A stretch of 64,000 nt of DNA from Pardosa pseudoannulata (GCA_032207245.1 CM063500.1:62154713-62218712), one strand, 5' to 3'. Shown: positions 37,010 through 48,366, counted from the stretch's first letter. The notes: generated by a model from the letters alone, not told the origin. Made by a program: numbers and translations.

Positions 37010-38460
37010 TGTTACGATCCGTGTTTTATTATGTGAGAAAGAAATCTATAAAAGCAGTTAACTAAATGGATAAAATTTGATTATGCATGCATGTTGGTGT
37101 TGTAAACAAATACCTCAAAAGCAGAACCGATTAGAGAAATTTGACGTGTAGGTATGGAATTTTGGATCAAGTTCGTCAACTGGGAAACTTGTTTTCCCCA
37201 AACAGGCACTCGATTGTAGTAGTAATTTTCCAAGTAGTATAAAGAGCATTTTCAGAGTCGGCCATTTTGTTGACTTGCGATCTCTATCAATTTGGATATC
37301 TTTAAGTAAATTTTGACCATATATCATAAATGTGCAAACGTGTGTGTCACGTGTGCAAACGTGAATGCCTATGAGTACATATTATTGCCTGCGCATGATT
37401 ATGTAAAGAAAATAGCTATAAAAGCAAAGCGTTCAATGGCTAAAATATAAGGCCCTGTAACGGTATGTCTGAATCAAAGAACTTTGCTTTGAGAAATGAA
37501 CTTCATTTATGTGGATACAAAGGTGTTGTCTCCCCGGCACCACGATGTCTAGACTTTTGTGTCCTACAGTAGCGAAATAACAGACCAGACAACCGGGCGC
37601 CCAGACTGACAGCCAGAAAGATGACCATCGGAACCACAAAGAAATTCCCGACATTGGATCTTTGCCGACACGAAATTCCAGAGACTCCTTATATTACGGC
37701 CGGTGATTGTTTAGCCCAGACCAATCCAGTTGGTTAAAGGTGAGGTCATCGTCAGATGATCCAATGATGAAATTGTGGGTGAAGACCCCTCTCTTAGAGG
37801 CCCCTCCCCTAAAAAAACGGGAGAAGATTTTTTTAAAGAAGTAGTTAGTTAGTTAGCAACGAGCTAATTCCGAGGTCGCCTTGACCAGTCTCTCTATCGG
37901 AGAGTTTCCTTAGCTATAATCAAACCTTGGGATACTTTCTTTTGAGAAGTGGCTAGAGTGAGATTACTCGGAGGTCGTCTTGACCAGTCCTCCATTGAAA
38001 AGTTTTTTTTAGCGAAAATCCCACCTTGGGATATATCTCTTGATGAGATTGATAACGAGACCCTGTGCCTCGGGTTTTCTTTTAATATAATACTCTTCAG
38101 AATTGATTGCATATTTCTCTTAGGAACTTTAACCGTGTTTTGATATTCTCCGAAAGAACCATTTGTTATTAAATTTATCTCGTCTAATTGAATGTACTGT
38201 CTACTTAATTACTTCAGAGAACTATCGCGCGAGCTACCGAATTGTTTATTCCGTCGGATCGCCAATATTTCGGCAGAGGCATTAATTGTACGTCTCTACT
38301 CAGGCCTACGTGTATCGAATCACATACCTCTGATCTGAAAAAAAATTTTTTTTTGTGTATATAGAAATGATGTATATAGCAGAGGTGTAAATAAATCAAT
38401 TATTCAAGAAACACATGATTCTTTACTGTGTCACCTAAAACAGGGACCGGATACGTTACA
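37010..38460 (+). mobile_element. Probable solo LTR of a retrotransposon
   Basis: The left end TGTTACGATCCG and right end CGGATACGTTACA are near-perfect inverted repeats bounded by TG...CA, as in LTRs. Inside are two TATA boxes (TATAAA at 37047 and 37417, each in a similar context CTATAAAAGC) and a poly(A) signal AATAAA at 38390, the order expected of U3-R-U5. A 105-bp internal direct duplication is at about 37860-38060. An alternative left boundary is TGTAACG at 37456, a perfect 7-bp match to the right end, but it would leave the TATA boxes outside. I found no convincing target duplication and no gag-pol frame, so this is inferred and its left edge is uncertain. Confidence 0.5.
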
Positions 38461-38740
38461 GTCCATACGTCTGTATGCTGCCCAGATGTGGGGATCGGAG
38501 GCAAATACTCATATTCAGAAGCTGCAAACAGTGCAAAACAAAGCATTTCGGTCAATTCGAGGTCAATACCTTTCTGGTACCATACCAGTGAATTAGTACA
38601 TCGTGATACAAAAATGAATTTAAACAGAGCAGTCTTCAGGAAATCTTGCATTGAGATTTTTTTTTGAAAATTTTTATAAAGAAACGAAAAATTGCAAGTC
38701 TACCGGACTATGATCCAAGAAAATTTTTAGTCTCACCGAC
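38461..38740 (+). pseudogene. LINE reverse transcriptase C-terminal remnant
   Basis: One frame reads LYAAQMWGSEANTHIQKLQT followed by VQNKAFRSIRGQYLSG, the thumb-proximal AAxxW...LQxxQNKxLR block of Jockey-type reverse transcriptases. After a stop, the next frame continues LVHRDTKMNLNRAVFRK and ENFYKET, matching the HRDL...FY block that follows in those proteins. It directly abuts the LTR-like element, which may have inserted into or beside it. Catalytic FADD is absent, so it is a truncated fossil. Confidence 0.72.
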
Positions 38741-39745
38741 GTTGATGTTTCATTCTGAATTTTGAATACTAATTTATTTGAATTTGGTTTATTTTGCATT
38801 TTTTAAAAATTTATTTAAACAAATATTAATAATTTTCTACTGTAATTTTGTATTTTTTTCTTTCATGTATCAACTAAAATCAGTATCTTAAGGTATCCGT
38901 CTACGTTCGGAGAACTTTTTTCTTTAAACGTAGAAACTAGTTCATGTTTCTACATTTTTAGATTTATTTTTTATATTATCATAGAGAATTGCACTTAAAA
39001 AATTTATTCCTGGAGAAGTTTTTATAAAATTTCTAATAAATGAAGAAAATTTAGTAAAAAAAATCGGGTTTTTTTCAAAAGGTCTAATTTTTTAATAAAT
39101 TAAATTATTTCAATATTTTTTGATGCAACACATTTCTTATACACTGGACTAGTGAATCACCTAAAATCTTTGCTTAATTTACATTTGGTAAAAAATTTTG
39201 GTCCTTCAAAATCATACACATTGAATTTTTAACGAATTTTCATTACCTTTATATCTAACTATGAGTAACATCATTAAAAATTATCCAAATTTAAAGCTTT
39301 TAGGTCATTCACTAGTAAATACTATCAAAAGCATTCATAATAATTTTCAACAAAATATTTTAAGAACTTTTTGAGAAATCACATTTCAAGTTTCAACATT
39401 TTATTAAAAATACCGTTCTGAGAAAAACGCATTTGAAGTTTATGAAAGCAACTTTAACTATTAAAAAATTAAAATACATGTTTAAAATTCCCCACACTTT
39501 CTTGCTTCAAAACTTTCTAATTGCCAAGTTGCTAATTATTAGAAGTACTAGAAAAATGTTTAAACTAATCTTCATGAAAATTAAAAAAGTTTTGTCCACA
39601 AAATGCTCTTTTAAAGGCTTTAAATTCACAATTTGGGGTTCCGAAGTCGCTACTTCCGTTTTGTTTTGACTGCTGTCACTGATGTTTAAACAGCTGTAAC
39701 GTTTCTTTAAAATGCCGTAGAGACAAAACAAAAAGCCAAATCTGA
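38740..39745. other. AT-rich, no gene seen
   Basis: AT-rich intergenic sequence. Overlapping open frames on both strands at 39433-39773 are mutual shadows without recognisable content. Confidence 0.5.
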
Positions 39746-39953
39746 GTAATCTACTAATATACAGGACATCCATAAAACAGTTCCTGATGAGGGAGACTGT
39801 GAAAAGTATACAATGTCATATGAAATTAATCACAAACCCAACTAGTTGTCAAGGGTTAATAGATAAAATAGAATCTGTTAAATTTGGGATAAAAATCTGT
39901 TTTTACTCTAAATTTATTAATTATACGGAGTGTCTTTATTTTATAATCTAAAA
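39745..39953. repeat. Dispersed repeat (partner of 34630-34870)
   Basis: Same ordered blocks as the 34.6 kb copy, up to ATTTTATAATCTAAAA, where a Helitron is inserted. Confidence 0.75.
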
Positions 39954-40685
39954 TCCCCTATATAATAATAGCCTAAGTTATCTGTCCGTCTGTCCTTGAA
40001 TTTATGAAGCGGTTGGACCTGGAATGGATAAAGGCATCCATATTGGATTCTTGATGAGTTAGGGTTAGCAAAATTCAAAGCGAGTAAAGTTTATCTTCTC
40101 ATAAACTATCGATCCGATTCTAAAATAAATTGGTATAAATATGCTTCATATCACAGCGAAAAATACTGTCGTCTTTAAAACGTTCGAAATCCATCCCTTC
40201 CCCCTTTTTGAGAGTTTAATGCCATTATTTCAAGCCCTATTTTCCCCGGTTAAGAACAGGCGATTAAATTTATCAATTTATCACATAATAAATAGGTAAA
40301 AATAACATTTTTTTCTAGCATTATGATGTCATTCCTTTAACCATCTCATTTAATCATTTCTTATTTTAAATTATTTAAATATCGTCTGCATTATTTTCAT
40401 ATGTTTTATCACTGAAAATCACTGAGTATCGCAAATACTTTTCTTTTATATTTGTCTTAAATAATAGATTAGGTACATATGTAATAATATGAAATTTAAT
40501 CATCGATTATTCTTTGTTGCAATGAAATTTTATCACCGGTATTAACAACAAATTCTTTTCATAAAAGTCTAGGAGTCTATTTCACGGACTGATAAATATC
40601 TAGCGTTTAAGTTATATATCTTTGAAAATTAAGAAGTTTGTTCGTTTGTGTGTTTGTGTTTCACACGTAACCACACGGCTTGGAA
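39954..40685 (+). mobile_element. Helitron, 3'-truncated copy
   Basis: Starts TCCCCTATATAATAATAGCC directly after an A, then follows the 19274 element closely to the CGTTTGTGTGTTTGTGTTTC region and CACACGG. It then departs into unrelated sequence. The hairpin and CTAG end are missing. It has an internal segment, GTAAAGTTTATCTTCTCATA, that is absent from the 19.3 kb copy but present at 45.7 kb. Confidence 0.83.
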
Positions 40686-40963
40686 CTATGGGGGGCATTC
40701 AAACATCCCCATCGCTGATCTCTGATATTTTGCTGATTTGTGATCTCAATTATTTTAAATAATTTCAAGCAATTCTTTACCATGTAAGTTAAAAATTTAT
40801 GTGGAAGTAAGTATATGAGAAAATCAAAAGAAAATTACTCCCGAATTTTTAAGTGTTATGTTGTATTCCAGCCTGATAGTCAAAAGTTCATTCATTAGTT
40901 ATATATCTCTGATCTGCATATGTTCAATAAAATAGTCTGATGTATATAGATTATATCAACATA

Positions 40964-40969
40964 TTTATT
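40964..40969 (-). terminator. Candidate poly(A) signal of the minus-strand gene
   Basis: AATAAA on the minus strand about 240 bp after the stop codon at 41211, in the context TTAATAAATATG. It is the first hexamer downstream of the terminal exon that I noticed, but AT-richness makes chance hits likely. Confidence 0.4.
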
Positions 40970-41210
40970 AACTAGTTTTGAGATTATAAATACATTAACA
41001 TAAAACATTAAGTATAGCCTGTTATTAAAACTGCTATAAAAATATATTAGAGTACTGGATAAAGATAAGCCTATTAAATCAAGTATTTAACTAAGAGATA
41101 TCAAAGAAGACGAGTGTAACATTCTGTTGGAATATCATTACAGTCCTTGGAAGTGAGTTTCCTGATCCTTTTTTTCTTTGCAAATCCAGTGTACTACAGA
41201 TGTACCTTTT

Positions 41211-41377
41211 TTACAAAATGTGACTGTAGACGTAACGGGCATAAGGTGTCTGCCAGTGCTGCTTCACGTAGGCTCCTCCCTGATACCATGGACGACTGCT
41301 GTAAGCAACGGCGTGGGCAGATGGTACAGGTCCAGCACTGTACACAAGACCAGGAAGAGTTGGCAAGTTCTTCAGTC
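41211..41377 (-). CDS. Terminal exon of a secreted Gln/Tyr-rich protein
   Basis: The minus-strand acceptor is CTTCTCTTCCTCCTCCAG, a strong pyrimidine tract, immediately before 41377. The first two bases (GA) complete the glycine codon left open by exon 2's final G. The exon then encodes 54 residues beginning LKNLPTLPGLVYSAGPVPS and ending YARYVYSHIL before TAA. It is rich in Tyr, Ala, Pro and Gly (VAYSSRPWYQGGAYVKQHW). Such Tyr/Ala/Pro composition is common in arthropod cuticle, adhesive and other matrix proteins, but I recognise no named domain. Three other open frames over these bases are shadows. GC content and codon use are well above the surroundings, which supports real coding. Splice sites are seen; expression and role are inferred. 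Confidence 0.78.
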
Positions 41378-42361
41378 CTGGAGGAGGAAGAGAAGAATAA
41401 GTTAGTACAATGTGGACAAGCATAGATTAAAATATTCACAGAAATTATCAAGATAAATTTTGCATTTTTTTAAAGTACTAAAGTGCTCATAAAGCACAAG
41501 AAAGCAACTGTAAAGTTTTTTTTATCTAAATTTCTATTATTTATTTTTAGCTGGAATGATTGACGTTCTACAGATATATACAATTTTATACAATCTTAAT
41601 ATGTTTTAAAATGTCAAATATTTATATTTGTATATCTATCAAATGTTTAAATTTACCTTAATTATCGATATCATTTAATAAAAAAAACATTCCCCAGTGC
41701 TTTGTTTACCTGATAATATCAACTATTCATTTGTACTCTAAATCCATGTATATACACTAAATGACTGTATTTGTACACGTAAATGTGAGTTACATTTATA
41801 TACACAATATTATTATTACTATTTAATATTATTATTACTATTAGATATTATTACTCAACATAGGACATGTTTATATTATGGTATTTATTGTGGAGTATAT
41901 ACACCATTTGAAGCATTTATAAAATTCTATGAAACTGCAGACACTAAGTAGTTTTAGAATTGAAGTTGTTTTGCTTGAATTTTGACTACTAAAGATAGAA
42001 TCATATCTGATAGCAAAAAATTATTTTGTAGTCCTACTTTCTTCATAATCTTTTAATTTCATAATTAACTTTATTGTTAACTGATGAGAAGGTTTTTATG
42101 TATTTAGTTTAATATGTTTTTTCACATCTTTTTGATAAATGTATGGGTAAACTTTGAGAGATTACCTCGACTTTACTAGGTTGCATGTAAAAAATTACTG
42201 GCTGTATAAAATAGTTAAGAAGGTAAAACCTTGTAGCAAAATATAGCAATAAATGGAAAGCTAACTAACAAGAAGGGCTAAAATATGTTCAAGCTATGGA
42301 AAAGTTTGTTAAATTGAGTAACCATATGTGTTACCCACTTATCTATTTAAAAGAGACTTAC
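41378..42361 (-). other. Intron 2 of the secreted-protein gene (984 bp)
   Basis: Flanked by GTAAGT (42361-42356) and a pyrimidine-rich CAG (41380-41378) on the minus strand. Very AT-rich compared with both exons, with no open frame of note. Confidence 0.72.
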
Positions 42362-43052
42362 CAGAAACAACGACAGAAGTTGCATGGGTCTGGCTGACTC
42401 CTGGAAGAACGAGGGGCTGTTCCCTGTTGTCAAAAACAGATCTTTGAAGATAGACTGGAGGGAATCCACTAGCCCTGACTTCGGTTGACTGAACGCCCCT
42501 GTGAACTTGAGTTTGCTCGGTAGTAGAGTCACTGAATCGCCTCTCTCCGAGTTTGTCCTGGACGTCCATCATGCTCCTCCTTTCTTGATAAAGCTCTTGC
42601 TCGGGATGGACACCACCAGAATAGACCTGCTGGGCTGAGAAGTCACGGAGCTGTTCTTTGGTCTGGGCCTGGATAACGGAGATGGCTGTTGGGGTCATTC
42701 GCTGCTGAGACTGCAGAAGATTTGCGATTTCCTGTTCGGAGTGGACAGATGGAGCTCCGGTGGCCAGATGTCCTTGGCTGCGGAACTGCTGGACCTGACC
42801 CTGGTTGTGGAACTGCTGGGCTTGGTTCTGGCTGAGGAACTGCTGAGAGACATCCTGGTTGTGGATCTGAGATCCTTGGTTCTGGCCGTGGAACTGGGAG
42901 TTCTGATGCTGGATCAGTGATTGTGAGTTTTGCATTTGTGCGTGCTGGGAGAATTTCTGCTCCTGGTTGTGTACATTTTCCATCCTGTTCCCTTGGTACT
43001 GCATGTGGGCGTTTCTTGTACTGGCAGTTTCGAGGCCATTGGCTTCAGATGT
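42362..43052 (-). CDS. Central Gln-rich exon of a secreted protein
   Basis: 691 bp on the minus strand, open throughout. The acceptor is ATTTCTATGTCTCTCTAG before 43052 (phase 0) and the donor is CTG|GTAAGT at 42362/42361 (phase 1). It starts TSEANGLETASTRNAHMQYQ. The first 100 or so residues are built of imperfect Gln/Asn/His/Ser repeats such as QNQGSQIHNQDVSQQFLSQ. The rest is more complex and charged, with blocks MMDVQDKLGERRFSD and RSVFDNREQPLVLPGVS. There are no Cys residues and no membrane segment. Low-complexity Gln/Asn stretches suggest an aggregating or matrix protein. The internal ATG at 43004 need not be the start, because the frame is open back to the acceptor. Function not recognised. 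Confidence 0.8.
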
Positions 43053-43728
43053 CTAGAGAGACATAGAAATAGGACAAATGAACCACAATACTTTTCATCC
43101 CAAAGAACGAGGTATCTCATCTACCAAGATTATTCGCTGTGAATACGTTCGTGGCCTAACATTTTTTTAAATACTGTTGCACCTAGTATAGTGACTTATT
43201 AATTTTTCAAGACATTCCCTGTACATATTATGGTTTTATAAAATGTCTACAAGATTTATATTAATCACACAATTTTTAGAACTTTGGAGTGATTTTTGTG
43301 TACACTCAACTCGTTACGATTATCGTACATTACACACACTTTGTAAGGATTTTTTGCAAAAGTCGAAGAAAGTTTTTTATTGTTTAATATTTTAAAGTAA
43401 AATAAAAAGTTTTAAATAAATTTGTATGCGTGCGCTTAAACCCTTTAAAGAACACTAATATAAATTTCTTAGGATTTAATGAAATTAGTTTATAAATGTC
43501 ACCTATGAACCTTATAAATGTAAAATACATGAAAAGAATGTACATTCATTAGGAAGAAGAAAGGTTAGAGGGTTGGTTTAAATGCAAAACTATTCCTTTC
43601 TACTGTGTAAAAATAATACTTTCTTTTAAATTTTATTAAGGGGACAGTACAATGAATAATTATCATTGAAAATGCATAATAAAAAAATAGATAAACAGTT
43701 TTTACGTGTTATTTGGATAAATAAGTAA
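43053..43728. other. Intron sequence, no separate feature
   Basis: AT-rich sequence upstream (minus strand) of the Gln-rich exon. It is presumed to be part of a long intron 1 reaching 56373. No further exon could be supported here. Confidence 0.5.
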
Positions 43729-43744
43729 TTGGGGTCACAAGGAA

Positions 43745-43924
43745 TGGTTTGGTTTGGTTTGGAGTGCTACGGTCTACTTTTTGCAACACGAGGGCTAATG
43801 AGACCGGGACCTACAGCTTAAAGCCGATTCCGAACGGCTACGAACATCCATGCCACAGTGGGATTCGAACCCACGAACTCCGGTACCGAAGGCCAGCACC
43901 CTAACCAATCGGCCATCGTTCGGC
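43745..43924 (-). mobile_element. tRNA-derived SINE, family A, with perfect 16-bp target duplication
   Basis: TTGGGGTCACAAGGAA occurs at 43729-43744 and again at 43925-43940, exactly flanking the element. Read on the minus strand: GCCGAACGATGGCCGATTGG, box B GGGTTCGAATCCC, then body and a CCAAACCAAACCA tail. The perfect duplication and well-kept promoter boxes suggest a young insertion. It lies within the presumed intron 1 of the secreted-protein gene. Confidence 0.95.
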
Positions 43925-43940
43925 TTGGGGTCACAAGGAA

Positions 43941-44590
43941 GATAAATCGAATTTCTAAATTTTCTGGGTAAAGCAAGTTTTAAAATGTATATTTCAAATA
44001 GAAAAATGAATTAAGTGTAGTGTTTTTATCTGCTGTAAGCTTAAAATGTCATAAACATAGAAAATTTTTAAAAAAATATCTCTTATGTCTTTAAAAAATT
44101 GAAAAAAGAAACTTTTAACAGGTGGGTATTTGCTGCAATACCACCGTTCGTTGAAGGGTTAAAGTTTAGAGCTAGAAGGAGAATATTTACTGCAGGAGGT
44201 AGAGCAAAGCCGTACCAATGGTTCAATGAATGAGGGATCTATCTTTAAATGAATTTTAGTAGCATTTAGAAGAGTTAAATGAACATTTATAATGAATACA
44301 AATTATTCCAATTGGAAAATTGTGTTAACTCGTAATTAAATATAAGATATGGTATATTGTGATATGAATAATAATTATAAGCTGGTAATAAGTGAAATAA
44401 ATCTGTTACAAGTGTTACTTCTCATAGGTTCATATAGCTGCGATGATTTATATAATGCTGTAGGGGCTTTCACCAGTTCAAACTGCAGAATTGTAGACCT
44501 CCTTTCTGATAGTGCAGCTATGTTTTACATAAGGTTTGCGAAACTAATTTGCTCGCCGCCCTCACATATTGTGGGTTGCATGTCAAAGTA
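43941..44590. other. AT-rich, no gene seen; small hairpin near 44124
   Basis: No supported gene. GGTATTTGCTGCAATACC near 44126-44143 is a 6-8-bp hairpin of unknown meaning. The + strand frame at 44349-44591 has no recognisable domain. Confidence 0.45.
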
Positions 44591-44594
44591 ATTT

Positions 44595-44830
44595 TTCGCG
44601 ACTCCAGGAGGCGTGTGGTGTGGCCAGTGTAAACGACTGCACTTCACCAAGTTTTGGAGAGTTGTGATTGGTCGCCAGGAGGCGATTCGGGAACATGCTT
44701 GGAGCCCCGGTCAATCTGGAGAGAGGCGGGAAATGACGCATTGTGCACAGGTCAGTGGAACAACGAACGCATCAGCACAGGATAATGGAAAAAGTATAGC
44801 GTTACTGGAGTAGTTCAGAAGGAAGGAAAA
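44595..44830. promoter_or_regulatory. Isolated GC-rich island, candidate promoter or exon
   Basis: About 230 bp with clearly higher GC than everything around it. It contains CCAGGAGGCG twice (44604-44613 and 44675-44684) and an inverted CCAAT box (ATTGG at 44667). Shortly after it a + strand frame starts at 44833 with MQHALRLTLAIFLSGVARG, which could be a signal peptide. A 66-codon + strand frame (44613-44813) covers the island. Alternatives are a promoter, a 5' exon, or a fragment of an unrecognised mobile element. Nothing here decides between them. Confidence 0.25.
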
Positions 44831-44832
44831 GA

Positions 44833-45625
44833 ATGCAGCATGCTCTTAGACTTACTTTGGCAATTTTTCTTTCAGGTGTAGCACGTGGAGTGCTTCTTTT
44901 GCTTTTTAATTTTTTTATATATTTCCTTATCTTTTGTTCTATATTTGAATACTGTTATATAGATCAGTGGCATTTTACTATAATTATTATTAAAGACGAT
45001 ATAAAGCAAACTTGGGTTATTAATGGATTTGAAGTAACATCAGCAATATGCTACACCACAGCACTCTTTAATTTTAATATTCTTTATATATACCCAGAAA
45101 GCTATCAAGTTGTCTAAAAGGTTATCAAAAACGAAACATTTCTCCCATTTTGAACAGGTTGAATAAGGGAAATATTCTTAGCTCTCTCACTCAACTATTC
45201 ATCTGAAAGATGATATTTTTACCCACAAATTTATTATGTACGCGATCAACAAATAAGACTTTAGCTATTCGATGATTTAGAAGTTCATTTAGGGATGACT
45301 TGTCTCTTTTATAGTTTAACTTTTTGGGTTGCTTTTGTGGTACGACCCGCATACTCTTCTCGTCCAAGAACACCAGTCTTTAGAAGAGCTGGACAACAAG
45401 AACACTATAGAATCTCCAGCCAATAATTTAAAATGAAAACCACTAAGTTATATTTGACATTGATATACGTATGTGTGCTCCCATTTTACAGATAAAGGCT
45501 TACAGATTAGCACCAATCACAGATTAAACTTTTTACATATATTGAAATTAATTAACGATTAGTTATAACGGAAATCACGAAACAGGGCATTAAGCTCGTA
45601 GTATCTCCGATTTTAAAATCAGAAG
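44833..45625. other. No gene confirmed
   Basis: The + strand frame 44833-45117 is hydrophobic (LLLLFNFFIYFLIF) and ends in AT-rich sequence. With no splice or homology support I leave it uncalled. Confidence 0.4.
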
Positions 45626-45627
45626 AA

Positions 45628-46296
45628 TCCCCTATATAATAATAGCATAAGTTATCTGTTCGTCTGTACTCGAATTTATGAAGATGTTGGACCTGGAATG
45701 GATAGAGGCATCCATGTTGGATTCTTGATGAGTTAGGGTTAGCAAAATTCAAAGCAAGTAAAGTTTATCGTCTCTAAACTGTCAATCTGATTCTAATATA
45801 AATTGGTACAAATATGCTTCATATCACAGCGAAAAATACTGTCGTCTTTAAAGCGTTCGAAATCCATCCCTTTCTTCCTTTTCGAGCCATTATTTCTTGC
45901 CATTATTTCAAGCCCTATTTTCCCCGGTTAAGAGCAGGTGATTAAGTTTATCAATTTATAGCATAATAAATAGGTAAAAATAATTTTTTCTAACATTATG
46001 ACGTTATTTCGTTGACCATCTCATTTAATGACTTCTTATTTTAAATTATTTAAATACTGTCTGCATTATTTTCATATGTTTTATCGCTTAACTTAGATAA
46101 TAAGCAAATAATTTTCTTTTATATTTGCTTAAATAATAGATTAAGTATGTACATGATAACTTTAAATTTATCATTGATTATTTTTTGTTGCAAGATAAGT
46201 ATTAATTAAAAAAAACTATTTTTTAACTCCTTATAGTATTTTACAATTAGAAAGTTAAAAATTTTACTGATCTTTAATATGGGGGCTATATGTTAG
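45628..46296 (+). mobile_element. Helitron copy adjoining the broken exon-1 copy
   Basis: Starts TCCCCTATATAATAATAGCA after an A and follows the family to GGGCTATATGTTAG at 46296. The CTAG terminus has mutated to TTAG and the terminal hairpin is damaged (CTTTAATATGGGGG). The copy at 55665-56252 shares the same TTAG change and the same sequence beyond it, so the two Helitron/flank combinations descend from one duplicated ancestor. Confidence 0.85.
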
Positions 46297-46410
46297 TATG
46301 TGAAAAATCTGTAAAATTATTTCAAATAACTTTACATTATAAGTAAATAAACTATGTTAAAATTGATAACCACAGAAGAGAATTGATGATCCAGTGATAT
46401 AAAAATACTT

Positions 46411-46522
46411 CTGATGTGCATTTTTGTTCTATGGTTGTTCTTATTTGCGGACTCTCCTCGTGCACACGGGCAAAAAGATGAGAAACAGCTTAAAATTACA
46501 AACAAAATATTTTATTACTCAT
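46411..46522 (-). pseudogene. Broken duplicate of the signal-peptide exon
   Basis: Aligns on the minus strand with the exon at 56374-56496. It starts ATGAGTAATAAAAT, but a small deletion shifts the frame to a TAA at codon 9. A 5-bp loss lies in the signal-peptide core (TTTTTG then CCCGTGTGC), and further bases are missing near AACAACCATAGAAC. The donor CAG|GTAAGT has lost exactly the GT and reads CAGAAGT. It therefore cannot make a signal peptide or splice. Both flanks also match the 56 kb locus, so it is a segmental copy and not a retrocopy. Confidence 0.87.
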
Positions 46523-46589
46523 TGTTTTTATTTTTTTACAATTTATCTAAAACTAATTTTTAAAAAAGTATTCCTTCTATGAATTCGTT

Positions 46590-47165
46590 AAGGCTCTTTA
46601 TGTTAGAATGTTTACAGTCATGGATATCTTGTAGATTACTAAAGAACTCTGTGATTCATGAAAGCTTTTATCTTTATGGATGGTACGATATCTACAGTCC
46701 ATGGAAAACTACCCTCTTTTGTAGATTACTAAAGAACTCTAGTGATTCAGTTGAAGGTTGTTTTACCTTTATGGATGGTACGCTATCTACAGTCCGTGGA
46801 AAACTACTTTTTTTTTGTAGATTACTAAAGAACTCAAGTGATTCAGTTAAAAACTATTTTATCTTTATGGATGGTACGATATCTACAGTCCATGGAAAAT
46901 TACCATTTTTGTAGATTACTAAAGAACTCTAGTGATTCAGTTGAAAGCTGTTTTATCTTTAGGGATGGTACGATATCTACAGACTGTAGAAAACTACCCT
47001 TTTTTGTAGATTACTAACGAACTCTAGTGATTCATTTGAAAGCTGTTTTATCGTTATGGATGGTACGATATCTACAGCCGTGGAAAACTACCCTTTTTTT
47101 GTAAATTATTAAAGAACTCAAGTGATTCAGTTCAAATCTGTTTTATCTTTACGGATAATACGATA
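46590..47165. repeat. 95-bp minisatellite (6 units)
   Basis: Units begin near 46631, 46721, 46817, 46911, 47006 and 47101. Each carries TGTAGATTACTAAAGAACTC, GTGATTCAGTT, TTTATGGATGGTACGATATC and TACAGTCCATGGAAAACTAC. It lies 5' of the broken exon. One unit, 46694-46782, is identical over 89 bp to 56606-56694 next to the intact exon. Confidence 0.94.
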
Positions 47166-47917
47166 TCAATATGAATTATTAAAATTAATTTCATTCAATA
47201 TTTAGTAGCCATTTTAGACTGTCTCGATCGCCAACGTATCAAAGAATTATTACTTTTAACTAAGCACTAAATAATTTCTTTAAGCAGTTTTTAATAAAGA
47301 TTTTGTATCTAGTTTTTGTACCTTTTTTTATTTTGATGTTTAGAATATCAATAATTTTAGCCTAAAATAATATTTTTCAAAGGGAAATACATAAATGGGT
47401 TCATTTAATGAAAACAATTAAGAACTACTGATTTGAAGGAACACGATTTGGTATTTATGAGCATGTTAATCCATCTACAGGTGTTTATATTTATGGGAAA
47501 GTATAAAACTGACAAAATTTCTATTAATGTTTAGATAATACATACCTTTTACATTAATTTTTAACTATCAAAAGTTATAAAGAAAGATGTAAAGTAAAAC
47601 TTTCATCTATTTCGTGCATTTTTAGTTATAATTCTGCCTTCTGATTTATACAATAAATGCGATAAATCCTGAATATTTTTGACTTTTAGGAAAATGGTTC
47701 AAAGGTTAATTTTCTGATTGAAATTAGTAACAAATAATTATCTTTGCATCATGGATTATAGTAAAAATTATTACTTTAAAAATTAAGCTTTCTCTTTTTA
47801 GCACGCTATAGTTATGTTTTTATATATGTTTATACTTTTTATATATTTCATATGCAAACTGCTAATCGAATAAAAATTTCTTCCATAAATGACTCAGAGG
47901 CCTTAAGGTTTACTCCC
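47166..47917. other. AT-rich, no gene seen
   Basis: No open frame, repeat unit or element recognised. Confidence 0.5.
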
Positions 47918-47929
47918 GTATTACCCTGG

Positions 47930-48092
47930 ATTTGGTTTGGAGTGCTACGGACTACTGTTTTTGCAACGAGGGCTAATGAGACCGGAACTTACTGCTTAAA
48001 GCCGATTCCGAATGGCTACGAACATCTATGCCCCCTTGAGATTCGAACCCAACTGAAGTCCAGCAACCTAACCATTCGGCCAGCGCTCTGCT
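47930..48092 (-). mobile_element. tRNA-derived SINE, family A, with target duplication
   Basis: GTATTACCCTGG occurs just before (47918-47929) and just after (48093-48104) the element. Reverse-order family blocks are present: TTTGGTTTGGAGTGCTACGG, CTAATGAGACCGG, TTAAAGCCGATTCCGAATGG, box B region GAGATTCGAACCC, and CATTCGGCCAGCG. The tRNA-like head is shorter than at 43745. Confidence 0.9.
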
Positions 48093-48105
48093 GTATTACC
48101 CTGGG

Positions 48106-48366
48106 ATTAACAAATAATGTGGGTAGTTTCACTTCTGCGGATTTGGCACATTTGTTAGGTTATAATGCATTATTATTAAAGGTGGGAGGAAGAATTGCTA
48201 CTCTGAATATCTTGCATGGTTAAAGAGTTCGCATTTGAGCTAGGTGAACACACCATGGAAAATTCTATGCAGTTCACCCTAATCGTTTCAGAAGAGGTTT
48301 AGAATTCTTCAACTGGCTAACAAATCTGGTGCATTCAATCGACAAGCATAATTTTAGCTACTTTCG
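48106..48366. other. No gene seen
   Basis: Short single-copy-looking stretch between the SINE and the hAT element. No feature supported. Confidence 0.5.

Noticed and set aside
44833..45117. + strand frame with signal-like start as a gene
   Set aside because: Only the first 20 residues look signal-like. The rest is AT-rich hydrophobic sequence without family, donor site or downstream exon. Mentioned only with the GC island.
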